Source: Enoplolaimus lenunculus (Eukaryota; Nematoda; Enoplea; Enoplida; Thoracostomopsidae). Taken from it: a stretch of 64,000 bases of DNA. The notes under the pieces are model-generated. The model did not search any database, was not told the origin of the DNA, and saw nothing but the letters and a program-made list of their open reading frames with translations. A program made the translations under genes and the position numbers. The stretch lies in contig JASANG010002862.1 in the NCBI GenBank assembly GCA_030248215.1, forward strand, positions 62,001-126,000. The letters run 5' to 3'. The first letter of the stretch is position 1, and each line of letters begins with the position of its first letter. Of the stretch, positions 12,601 to 22,107 are shown piece by piece.

Positions 12601-12682
12601 GCGACTCAAGAAAGTTAAAAAAGATTTAGCTTCAGGTATGCAGTGTCGTTGTATGACACCTGTGTGTGTTTCGAAACAGTAA
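3648..12682 (+). CDS. MICALL: MICAL-like protein (CH, LIM, NPF motifs, bMERB)
   Basis: MICAL-like proteins are Rab effectors that link recycling endosomes to actin. Exons: 3648-3805, 4032-4080, 4556-4688, 4913-4977, 5568-5693, 6427-8521, 8927-9123, 9882-10014, 10359-10497, 10881-10954, 11870-12034, 12486-12682. All junctions keep phase and give about 1,176 residues. Residues 1-113 are a calponin-homology domain ([42 protein letters not shown]). Residues about 230-302 are one LIM domain ([23 protein letters not shown]). NPF motifs in acidic context lie near 749-751 and 840-842; in this family NPF binds EH-domain proteins. Proline-rich [12 protein letters not shown] stretches follow. From 942 a charged coiled-coil region matches the C-terminal Rab-binding bMERB domain ([46 protein letters not shown]), ending in a lysine-rich tail. 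The start is the ATG just before the CH domain, as in relatives. Both MICALL1 and MICALL2 are possible equivalents. Confidence 0.9.
10020..10215. repeat. Intronic repeat of the 'AACTTGCAAGTGTGAAC' family
   Basis: This part of the MICAL-like intron repeats phrases such as GCAACTGCAATTTGCAA and GAACAAAACTTGC. They also occur at 23180-23350 (PIGM intron), 29700-29775 and 48255-48330 (TIA1 intron). The ends are diffuse and no target duplication was seen. Confidence 0.5.
11300..11640. repeat. Intronic repeats: three degenerate units and an hAT-like fragment
   Basis: A motif close to ATTGCGTCACGCGACATTTT occurs near 11308, 11382 and 11448 at roughly 70-bp spacing, becoming weaker. It is followed from about 11543 by GGGTGCGACCAAATATCCGG, the typical left end of the window's hAT-like 'GGGTGCGACCGG' class. 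It lies in the intron between exons 10954 and 11870 of the MICAL-like gene. Confidence 0.5.
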
Positions 12683-14457
12683 TATTGCATTTCAGATATT
12701 TGAAAGGCTATCCAAATTTGATAAATTGGTTGAAAAAAATCGCAGAGGTGTTTAAAACTGGGCTGTGTCTTCAAGATTTTGCTATTTCCAACGTGTTTGA
12801 AAAAGCAGGTAAATAGTATCTATATGTACTGTAACAAGATTCTTGTCGCTTGGGCACATTGACAAGCAGCACCTGCTCCAAGTAGGCGCAAGCGCACCCT
12901 ATGACTATGAGTAATCGGTATAATTTTTAATTTAGTTGCTGGCTTTCGGAATGGTAACAAAAGTTCTGATTCGGTAAAAATTTGCGATTCGGATTCGGCT
13001 GTGAAAAAGTCTAATCTAATAATGGTCGACAATATATTATGTGTGTATTTTTAAAAAATACAAATTATACATAACTTGCTCATGAATCAGTATTTTTTTT
13101 TTGTTTTGGGTCACAAATCTTAGAACTGAGGTAAGACGCGAAATAATTGCTTTTTGGGAAAAAGTAGGTTTGCTGAACTAATACGTGTTTATGAGTTTTA
13201 CACGTTGTTTATGAGTGAAAAGTTGCCAGTGTACACGTTTGAAAGCTATGCGGCTAGCATTGAGTTGGAATTCGGATTTGGATTCATACCACCCTGCTTC
13301 CTTTCTAGGATAAGCGCGGCGCTACAACACTTGTCGTGTGGTATTACCGGTCAGCGTCCGTCGTGGTGCGGTATCGTACGCGTGCCATTTCCGTACCATA
13401 CCGCACGGTAATGGACGGTGTCTGATAACATTAGAATCTTGTAAAAAGTATAGTGCCACCCTTCTTGTGCTTTATTGTTTAGCTTCTGGGTGAATGTTTA
13501 TTTTCGTGTTACAGGTTCCTCCTGACGAATTAATGGCGTGTTTCTTTCTGTATAGTCAATAACAGTAATATACTCAAGCAAATAACGTTTTCATGTGATA
13601 CTTACATACGCCATGCAGTCTCTTTGAACATTGTGATGTTATTGAAGTATTATGCAAGAACATGATAATCATAATATGAGTGCTAAGAATTTATTATCAA
13701 GTCAAGTATGTGTGGAAGCGATATCGGTTGATAATAGGTTTTCAAACCAGTGCAGCTAAAACTTTTCTTACAAAAAGGACAAGCCAAATGTGCCAAATTT
13801 TTTCAATTACGAAACTCATCACTCGCTATTTCAAAAGTTGCCAGACTTAATCAGGAGCTAATCATAGACGCTACACACATTTGAAAATACGGGTTTGCAG
13901 TCAGTTGTTTTATTGCTGGTGTAACGTGTTGAATTGGAATCCCGGGTAGAAGTGCATAGTAAATACTACAGGATAGGACTTATTAATGTTTTAAGTTTAG
14001 TACAGTAAGTAATTTTTCTAGGAAATCATATATACCGGGTGCGACCGAATATCTGGTTCTGGTTTCAATATCCAGCATAACCTGATACCCGTATCAGGTT
14101 CCGGTATTCGGTATAAGCGTATCGGACGCCAAATATTTACGGTTCTGGTATGCCGGTTGTGAATGTGTTTTTACCAAACAAATCCTTAACAGAAATTGAT
14201 ACTAACCTGTAAAAAATGTTTGTGCATAGAATTGGGCCACTGTTTAGAAAGTTTTCGCGTTGAATTTGCACCAGTTTCTTTGGAATGTGATTTTTGGATT
14301 AAGCAAACAGCAGTGACTTAGTTTTGTTAAGACGTAGGTGATAGTTGTTAGCTGTGAATTTAATAATGCAGATTTTGTTTTTATCCATTATGTGGTACTT
14401 TTATAGTATTTCCTTGCGTCATTTTTAAAGATAGTAAACTGAAAATTTTTCGCTTAA
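12683..14457. other. Intergenic, mostly unassigned, with repeat fragments
   Basis: No gene is supported. At about 13310-13430 there is a GC-rich, partly palindromic segment (GTGCGGTATCGTACGCGTGC then GTACCATACCGCACGG) related in style to the foldback at 32199. From 14036 to about 14160 lies a fragment of the GGGTGCGACCGG hAT-like class. At 13700-13900 there is part of a family sharing 'GCTACACACATTTGAAAATACGGG' phrases with 17425, 19630, 30065 and 52550. No obvious polyadenylation signal for the MICAL-like gene was found close to its stop. Confidence 0.4.
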
Positions 14458-14719
14458 CCTTTCTCACATGAATATTTTCTATTTCCCCTGAGACCTACTT
14501 TTATGCTAGGATTCGAACTCCAGTGACTGGAGTGGGAGGCGTATACCATCACCACTCAGCTGTAGGAGCTTGACGCTCGAGCCGGAAGGGGCTCTCACGT
14601 CTTGTGGTGATTTAGTACTATGTATACGTGTTGCAGTTGTTAAACACGCTGCGATATATACTATTTAACGTATATACACTGCGCTGAGTTGCCTACAGGC
14701 AACTCAATGTGAGAAGGGG
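14458..14719 (-). mobile_element. TTAA-bounded element with tRNA-like core, copy B
   Basis: TTAA lies at 14454-14457 and 14720-14723, and the ends are CCTTTCTCACAT and ATGTGAGAAGGGG. The interior is highly similar to copy A (2411-2673), including the minus-strand A-box-like TACAGCTGAGTGG and B-box GTTCGAATCC regions. The preceding 24 bp (GATAGTAAACTGAAAATTTT and onward) also match the sequence left of copy A, although they lie outside the TTAA. Confidence 0.8.
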
Positions 14720-15511
14720 TTAAGCAACGTTAAAATGTAAACAATTCGAAGTTTTAGCTTTTTCGGGAAAAACTATAGAAGTATTGGCGCTTTTGTTGCA
14801 CGTTTGTACCTCCAACCACATTTGGAAAGTTGCCTTCACTGTTTCGGAAACTCAGTGTCCCTTGTACATTCAATTTGATCCTGAACTACCACAACTTGAA
14901 AAGATACTAAGCAGGATGGGATGCTGTTGCCACCCAAGCCACCACGTTAAGTAGCCTTTTTTCGTGGACAAAGGCAGTGTAAAAGTACTTTATCATCGAT
15001 TTTATCTGTTTGACAAATGAGTTGCTTAGCGTAGGTGGTTTGGGGGCGACAACCCCCAGTCCTGCTTAGTATCCCTTCAAAATGCGAGAGTTCAGATAGA
15101 CATCAGCCTCCTGTTGTTAGTGAAAATTTCGCACTACACTTGTGTTCGGGTGGAGAGGAACTACAAAAGCGTCAAAGAGTTGATAAAGCATTGTGTTTAT
15201 GTGAATTTTTGTTTTAGCATTTTTGAATTTGCAATTAAATTTTTTTATGTTGTTAATACACATAAGAGCGATTTTGGACTGTCAGATTGTGGGCGCGTAT
15301 ATCGATAACATATAGGCTTAGGGATATTTTTTAAAGTTTTTAGGTCACTTGAATGTACGTTGGCAGTGTTCGTGATAAGCTTTATGCTGTTGTATGTATG
15401 TAAGCCTTTTTCTAAACCTAGGAAGAAATGTTTGGAATGTTGACGGCCAGGGTTACTAACGGAGGTCTTCCTCCGGCTCCGGCAGAAAATCGTACTTTGC
15501 ACACAAAAGTA

Positions 15512-15937
15512 CTGTATTGACCCGAATAAGAGGGGAGTCCCCATTTTGACTCCGAATCAATAAGAGTTAGTATCCTTAATAAGAGTCCGTAAGCGGATAG
15601 AGTCCCTAAACCCTAATTAGAGTCCATAAATGTCAATTAACCCTAATTGTAGCGCATAAATGACTCCAAGACCAAATAATTTGAGTTCGAAACTTTAAAG
15701 CGTACTTAAATTTTGAAAGTTCATTCTAAGTATAACCTTGTATTATCGCTCAAGCTACTGACACAAGACAAACGTTTAATTCAACGGATAATTGCAGTAC
15801 CGGATATATATCAGTAACGAAGGGCGGCGGAGCGTGGATGAAAAATAAATAACAGTCCGTAACCGAATAACAAGGGGGTGTACCCTCTGGAGAGGCCAAA
15901 TAAATATCAGTCCCCCCTCTTATTCAGGTCACTACAG
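15512..15937. mobile_element. CTGTAGTGACCCG inverted-repeat element, copy 1
   Basis: The ends are CTGTATTGACCCGAATAAGA and TCTTATTCAGGTCACTACAG, near-perfect inverted repeats of about 20 bp. The left flank is TA and the right is TT, so a TA target duplication has probably decayed by one base. The interior matches 19157-19594 almost throughout. There is no coding capacity. TA duplication with CAG-like ends suggests a Tc1/mariner or pogo relative. It is itself inserted in a 'CCGGCTCCGGCAAAA' hAT-like fragment that starts near 15445. Confidence 0.8.
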
Positions 15938-16488
15938 TTTTTGTGAATTTCTTCAAAAAAGTATTTTATGTGGCAAATCTGAGAAGTTTTTCTGATATTT
16001 TAGACAATTTTTCTAAAATAAGTGGAAAACGTATATTTTCAGACTTTCAAAACTTTTATGAAATCTGTTATAACAGAAATACTTTTCAAGTGCACTTTGC
16101 TAATTATATTTCTTAAATGTAAGAATTTTTTTCTTAAATATCAGAAATATTATTTTGAGTGTGGATCCGGAAGAATTTTGGCCGCTACATCCAACAATTT
16201 TGCCAGTGATATTTTGCATTAAAGTTTTGCAAGAATTCATCTGTTCAATGCGTTTCGTTTTAACTTTTGGTACAATTTTGAAATATAGATTGCCGAAATT
16301 TCGTCATGCGCAAAACGTTTGCTAAAATTAGCAAACTAAACAGAATTTTAACAACCTAATCCATTTTGAGTCCCAATTAATAGGAGTCGGTATCCCTAAT
16401 ATATGCTTTTCCCTATAGTATGAGGGAACGACTGTACAAAATTTCATCTTGTTTTTTTAAATAGTAAGTTTTCAAGTTTAGTGATCCA
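15938..16488. other. Intergenic stretch with decayed repeat pieces
   Basis: No exon is seen. From about 16355 to 16440 a short piece (TTTTGAGTCCCAATTAATAG and onward) repeats the left third of the CTGTAGTGACCCG elements. The rest is AT-rich, and the parts near 16165-16200 (GGATCCGGAAGAATTTTGGC) resemble hAT-like element interiors. Confidence 0.4.
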
Positions 16489-16885
16489 GGCCATGTTAAA
16501 ATCCGGAGCGGAATCTTTTTCTGTGGGACTACAATAGAGTAAGCTGAAGCTTTAGGCTAATATTTTGTTTGGCTTAGGCTTAGGCTTAGGAACAAACTCA
16601 TTCTTACAAATAGGTTTAGGCATGTAGGGAATTCGGCTTTGAAGGATAACCGATTGTTGTAACTGGTTCCGTGTCTTAAAGAATGATCAATAATATCTGA
16701 ACTTATTTTGAATATGCAGATTTTCATAAAAGTTATCGAACTGAAGTAGGTGCGTAGGTTGTCTAGTAAAAACTTTCGGTAGTTAAGGGTCTCACATACT
16801 TAGGCTTAGGAATATGCTCATTCTTAGGCTTAAGCTTACGACTATGCTTGATAATACTGATCCACCTCTGTTCTTTACATTAGCC
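16489..16885. mobile_element. GGCCATGTAAAG inverted-repeat element with TTAGGC-rich core
   Basis: It begins GGCCATGTTAAA and ends TTTACATTAGCC. It is flanked by GTGATCCA (16481-16488) and GTGATCGA (16886-16893), an 8-bp duplication with one mismatch. The interior has three TTAGGC units and the phrases GGAGCGGAATCTTTTTCTGT and CTCTGTTCTTTACATTAG typical of the family. Other members lie at 17620-17725, 20540-20660, 25636-25810, 26590-26780 and 57448-57592. The 8-bp duplication points to an hAT-like mobiliser. This copy is longer than the 145-bp copy at 57448 and may hold an insertion of its own. Confidence 0.7.
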
Positions 16886-17055
16886 GTGATCGATATTTGA
16901 GCGACGAACGAGCAGCTTTTGTTTGTGTAAAAACCGTTTCCGAATGTTGAAATGTTCTACAGCAGAATACAAATTATTGGGTCCGAAAATTTTTAAAAAT
17001 TTTAAATTTTGTTGAATTCGTTTTTTACTTGTTGCTCAACTTTTGTGTCACAAAC

Positions 17056-20000
17056 ATGAAATTTATGGCCAAATGGTCACCAGCGCATGACGACATCGAT
17101 ACCAGAATGGAACCAAATGAAAAGTATAGTAGTCGAAATTTCGAATTACCCCGAGTGTCTGAGCCTTCTCAAGCTGCTGCAAAAATTCATATACCAAAAG
17201 TGATGCGTGTTCAACACGATGAAAATGCATCAAATATGAATATAATTGCAACGTGTGGAAAATTGCTAATTGTAGCTGGATGCATTCAGGTAAATCGGTT
17301 GAAGACTGTGGCACATGTGTTCACGATGTAACTTGGGACGAAACGCATATAATTGTATTACAGGCTGACATCCGGTTGTTCCCTAAATTCAAAGTTTGAC
17401 AAAAACGATATTCATCACACCCACTTGTAGGCCCGTATCCTCAAAAATGTGTGTAGCACTTCTTACCAGTTGATAATAGGTCTTGTAACATTCGAAGCAG
17501 TAAATGCTGGATTCAAAATTCAGCACATTTTTCGCATATCACTTGCTCTACTCCTATGCCAATTTGGAGTTCAACAACTGTAACAGTTAGCGAGTTTGAA
17601 AACCTATAATAGGTACTTCTTAAGCCTAAGCCTAAGCCAAGCAGAAAAATTAGCCTAAAACTTAAGCTTACTCTATTGCAGTCCTATAGAAAAACGTTCC
17701 GTCCCTAATCTTTACATGGGCCGAAATATTTAACGCAACAAATCATGGGTGTTCGTTTTTGTCGCAACTGTCGGTACCATTTAAAATTCAGATAATTTGG
17801 GCGTTACACCTATCGCATTTATGGCCTATTGGACTAATAGCCATCATTTATGGAACCAGCGTGATCGCAGCATCATACGTACTACACCACGCACATCCAA
17901 CGCGACAATGTTGTATTCGATGTTTTGTATCGCTGTTGACAGTTGTTCAAAGTCTAGCGATTCTCGCCGCTGCAGTTATGATGTTGTGGCTGTGTGCCAT
18001 GGATGCATTTTGCTACATGAACCTGAATCAAAACATGTTTGCAAAACAGGTGATTATAGTTCAAATAGTTTAGTAGTTAAGGTAGCAGGGTGTAAAATCG
18101 GATATTTATTTCCGTTTCCGGTAAACATTTGGTGTCCGTTTCTGTTTCCGTTATACAAATACCGGATATTCGATTTGTACTCAAAATTAGTTAAAAATGG
18201 CGTGTAGTGTATAACGCGCAATTTTTGATCACAAATATACTGCAATTTGTTCGACATGAAATAAAAATAGCGAAATTCATCAAAATCTTAAACAAATTTG
18301 GAGCGTCCATCATTTTTTGTTCAAAATTTTACAAAGCCAAACGAATATTTGCAGCTCAATTGTATTGGCAGAAAAATAAAACATCTTTGAAACTTTTGTA
18401 CTTCAATATTCGTTTTCTGTGTCTGTTTTCGTTTATTTAGCTCGCTACTTATCCGTTTTCGTTATTTTTAGTATCCGGTTGAGCCCTGTAAAAGGTAGGA
18501 CCTTCATAAAACCATCGACGAAAAAAGGCGTCTTTTATTAGCTTGATTCTTTCTTGTTTCTATTTTGTGTTCGTTAAGCATCGTGTTCCTGTCCGATTTT
18601 CCCCTTTAAACCGGCACAAGATTAACCGGGCGCAACCAAAGGTGAAAAAAACCGGAACTGAACGACACCAAATTTTTGCCGGAGCCGAAACCGGAAGTGA
18701 AACAAATTATACCTACAAAAACAGTTAAATTTGCTAAAACGACAATTTGAAAAATATTAAAAAAATTGTTTTAAGCAGCCTTTTTGAGAAATATCGACAG
18801 TTAAAGTTTTCAAAACAGCGTCAAAGTTTTACATTGAACATATTCATTGAAGGGCATCGGTTTTCGAAAATTATGAAAAATAAACACTAGTGAAATTGCA
18901 GGAACCTTCGGCAAAAATTCTACCGAACCCAGAGGTCAATTTTCTGGTTGAACCAGATGCATATCTCCGGTTGTACACTGAAGGTTAACCATCATCTATT
19001 TAATTTAATCAGAGCTTGGTTTATGGAATTTACAACGCTCATATCATCTTTTGGCAGACCATAGGCTTATGCTTATAGGCAATGGTTTGGCAAAGGCTTT
19101 AGGCATAAGTCTTTTCCTAAACCTAAATGTAAGCATAAATGTGACGAGAACGTGTACTGTAGTGACCCGAATAAGAGGTTGTGGCGAATAAGAGGGGGTC
19201 CCCATTTTGAGTCCCAATCAATAGGAGTCCGTATCCCAAATAAGAGTTTGTAAGCGGGTAGAGTCTAAATCCTAATTAGAGTCCATGAAGGTCAGTTATT
19301 CCTAATTGTAGTGCATAAATGACTCCAGGACCAATAAAAATTGAGTTCGAATCTTTAAGGCTTACTTAAATTTTGAAAGTACATTCCTAAATATAACCTT
19401 GCATGATCGCTCAAGCATATTGACGCAGGACAAATAAACGTTTAATTCAACGGATAGTTGCAGTAACGTATATCAGTAACGAAGGTTGGCGGAGCGTGGG
19501 TTAAAAATAACAGTCCGTAACCGAATAAACAAGAAGGGTACTGTCTCGAGAGGCCAAATAAATATCAGTCCACCTCTTATTCGGGTCACTACAGTAAATA
19601 GCAGCCGAAACCAAAAGTTAATTTTAATCTATGACCGTATTCTAAAATGTGCGTAGCACATATCATCAGTTGATGATAGATCTTGGAACTGTCAAATCAC
19701 TGAACCAGAGAGTTTACGAATTCATCACAATTTTCACTGACTTACCCTATTTCTGTATAAAAATTTGAGGATACCAACCGCAACAGTTCGCATGTTTGAA
19801 AGCCTACCACTATTAACAGGTGATAAACGCTATATACATTTTAGTATATGGGTTCCTAATATTCGCTTCTATTACAAAATATAATTATCTTTAAATTTAC
19901 CATTTCAGTACTGCAACATGACCACTTATCCACCGTTGTACCGATTCGTAGCGTTTGATCATCCAATCAGCAGCCGGCAGTGTTCACCTCAACTAATCAA

Positions 20001-20379
20001 ATCAGTTTTACTGTACAATCCACGTACCAGAACACCATCTGTTTATATAAAACCAATTGCATCCGGAGACAGTAAGACATCTTATTGGATAACACCAAAT
20101 TCTAAACGAAGCAATCAAACAAAGCCGGTGGATCTTCTAATTGGGTTCGCCATTGCGCTGAATACGGGACTTTGTACGTCAATCGTAATAATTGCATCGT
20201 ATACAATGCTTACTGTAATAACATCCGGTGCAAGCGGAAATACACCGGACATGAATGGCGGAATGAAAAATTGCCCGAAAAAGATAGCTAGAAGCACGAA
20301 CAATGCTGACCAGATTAATACTGAGCGTAAAAGCATATCGAATATCGATGAAAAACCTGTGTCTAACCATATTCAGTGA
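17056..20379 (+). CDS. Unrecognised four-helix membrane protein
   Basis: Three exons (17056-17289, 17792-18049, 19909-20379), all phase 0, join into 320 residues. The start is the first ATG of the open frame (MKFMAKWSPAH). Four hydrophobic segments are visible: about 67-88 (exons 1-2, IIATCGKLLIVAGCIQIIWA), 90-112 (WPIGLIAIIYGTSVIAASYV), 122-150 (FVSLLTVVQSLAILAAAVMM) and about 240-270 (LLIGFAIALNTGLCTSIVII). A cysteine pair (QCC) precedes helix 3. A loop of about 90 residues with NMTTY between helices 3 and 4 would be extracellular if the N-terminus is cytosolic. The C-terminal tail is polar. The layout is that of the loose MS4A/tetraspan-like group, but I recognise no family signature, so no function is given. 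Both introns are full of small transposons. The consistent phases and the helix pattern are the support; exon 1 is the weakest part. Confidence 0.62.
17420..17725. repeat. Two adjoining intronic repeat fragments
   Basis: Positions 17420-17610 belong to the family with phrases like ATCCTCAAAAATGTGTGTAG and TACCAGTTGATAATAGG, also at 19630-19830, 30065-30265 and 52550-52700. Positions 17620-17725 are the right half of a GGCCATGTAAAG element, with AAGCCTAAGCCTAAGCC and an end near TCTTTACATGGGCC. Both lie in intron 1 of the four-helix gene. Confidence 0.6.
18085..18488. mobile_element. hAT-like element CAGGGTGTAAAATCGG
   Basis: The ends are CAGGGTGTAAAATCGGATA and TATCCGGTTGAGCCCTG, inverted repeats of about 17 bp with mismatches. 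The flanks TAAGGTAG (left) and TAAAAGGTAG (right) look like an 8-bp duplication altered by a small insertion. It belongs with copies at 20752, 53368 and 58808, which share TCCGTTTCCG-type interiors. There is no coding capacity. Confidence 0.65.
18610..18965. repeat. hAT-like GGGCGCAACC element, decayed
   Basis: It starts near ACCGGGCGCAACCAAAGG and ends near TTTTCTGGTTGAACCAG. The interior carries CCGGAGCCGAAACCGGAAG. It is a degraded member of the GGGTGCAACCGG class. It lies in intron 2 of the four-helix gene. Confidence 0.5.
19157..19594. mobile_element. CTGTAGTGACCCG inverted-repeat element, copy 2 (intact ends)
   Basis: At 438 bp, the ends CTGTAGTGACCCGAATAAGA and TCTTATTCGGGTCACTACAG are perfect reverse complements. 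TA flanks both sides (19155-19156 and 19595-19596). It has no reading frame of note. Together with 15512-15937 and the fragments at 2690 and 16355 it defines a family of TA-inserting non-autonomous elements. It lies in intron 2 of the four-helix gene. Confidence 0.88.
19630..19830. repeat. Intronic repeat ('GTGTAGCAC...CAGTTGATGATA' family)
   Basis: This is similar to 17420-17610: GTATTCTAAAATGTGCGTAG, then ATCATCAGTTGATGATAG, and a right part GTTTGAAAGCCTACCACTAT. No clear target duplication was found. Confidence 0.55.
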
Positions 20380-21841
20380 AATTGTATCCGCAAATTATTA
20401 ACTGTACGTGTATATGTAAAAAAGTGCTGAATTACGAACCTTAGCCCATGTTCAAAACATACCATCTGTCACAGGTTATATAGTTGGTACTACAAACTAC
20501 TACAAATCTACACTTGCATGATACGCCAATGTTACTATTAGGGGGTAACAGTAGATTAGGCGTATTCCTAAGCCTAAAGCCTAAGCAAAAATGTAATCTA
20601 GACTCTAAACCTACTCTTTTATAGACTCAACAGAAAGCTGGACGCCCGTAAATGGAACGTTGACCGATCGATGTATGCCTAAATACATACAGTAGCATAT
20701 ATATCTGATGTGCCTACGGCTCTCAGACAGAAGATTCACGACGGTTCCACCTAGGGTGTAACGGATAAAAAATAACACAAACAGATAGTGATCATAAAAT
20801 TACGAAAACGAAAAGTATATTAAAGTTTCAAAGATGTTTTATATTTCTGCTAACACAATAGAAGTCGCAAATATACGTCGGGCTTTGTCAAATTTTAAAG
20901 AATAAATATCGGGTGCACCCAAAATTTTAAGATTTTGGATCTATTTCGTAATTTTTATTTCATTTCGAACACTCGCAGCATATCTGTAAAATGAGAAATT
21001 GTGAGATATATTACGTGATTTTACAACTGAAAGGAATTCCGGCATTTCTATAACGGAAACGGACGCCGATTTTCAACTGAAATAGATATGCAGTTTACAC
21101 CCTGGTTCTAGCTATTTCGGCAGCGAAATTTTACCATTTTGATAAAAGTTGTTCTTCAGCGAGTCTCAATTAACTTTGAGGCAATTCTGAACATTTAAGT
21201 TGCCGCGATTTTTCAACAAACACTAGAGCTTATTATGCCAAAATTTTTTAAACACTGCAGACTGCTGAACTTTAGCAAACTCAACATTTGTTTTATAAGA
21301 ATTTGGCTTCACCAAAAACAACAGTTCATGTCCGACTTCCTCTTTATACTTCCGGACACATCCGACTCTCAAGCTTACAATACAGAGCATCACACGTGTA
21401 GTAATGAAAGTACATCAGACCACGATACTATTTCACTCACGCCAGCAACACTACACAGTTTACTAACAAATGTACATATTTTATAGCAATCAATAAACAA
21501 CTAATTTATTGGCAACGCGTTGCAGGTTTTTGGTAAAATTAGCATATGAAACAGTTTGTTATTGCTTCCGTTTCGGCTCTAGTTATGGTGAAAACTGCTG
21601 ACATCCGGCTCGAGTATACTTCACGTCCGGTCGCACCTTGCTTATTATTTAAAACTTCTTAAACGCAAAAAAAATTTAATCACAATCGCCAATACATCGC
21701 ACGTATTATCATGTCAGCTATGTATAGCACCTACCGTAATTTGCTAAGTTCTTCGATATTTTAAGTAGTTGAATCGAAAGATTCAAAATGTCACACATAT
21801 TTTGCCACTAAAACGATTTAAAAGCTAAATATAATACTTAA
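20380..21841. other. Intergenic stretch with two elements, otherwise unassigned
   Basis: Positions 20540-20660 are a degraded GGCCATGTAAAG element (CCTAAGCCTAAAGCCTAAGC). Positions 20752-21104 are an hAT-like copy running from CTAGGGTGTAACGGAT to GCAGTTTACACCCT. Its flanks GGTTCCAC and GGTTCTAG match at 6 of 8 positions. A plus-strand frame at 21235-21486 (83 codons, MPKFFKHCRLL) has no recognisable motif and no splice context, so it is not called as a gene. Confidence 0.5.
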
Positions 21842-22101
21842 CCCTTTTTCACACGAATATTTTCAATTTCATATGAGATGTAATTTCAGGTAAGATTCGA
21901 TCCCCGGTCTCAAGGGTGGGAGGCGTTTACGATGACCACTGAGCTATAAGAGTTTGACGCTCGAGCCCGAGTAGGCTCTCACGTCTTGTGGAGATTTTGC
22001 AATGCGCATATCTCATAAATGTTAAACACTGCTCACAGTTTGTGTATTGCTCGTTCATTATTGTATTTAGTTGCTCATAGTATACTCTATGAGTGAAAGG
22101 G
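21842..22101 (-). mobile_element. TTAA-bounded element with tRNA-like core, copy C
   Basis: TTAA lies at 21838-21841 and 22102-22105, and the ends are CCCTTTTTCAC and GTGAAAGGG. The minus strand has the clearest pol III boxes of the family: A box TAGCTCAGTGG (21936-21946), which fits the consensus fully, and B box GGATCGAATCT (about 21893-21904). It ends three bases from the PIGM stop codon, so PIGM transcripts must read into or end within it. Confidence 0.82.
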
Positions 22102-22107
22102 TTAATT

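Noticed and set aside
16571-16600. TTAGGC repeats (a nematode-type telomere unit)
   Set aside because: There are only three units, they lie inside a small inverted-repeat element with an 8-bp duplication, and similar AAGCCT phrases occur in all its relatives.
21235-21486. A small gene of 83 codons
   Set aside because: No motif, no splice or promoter context, and composition typical of AT-rich intergenic sequence.
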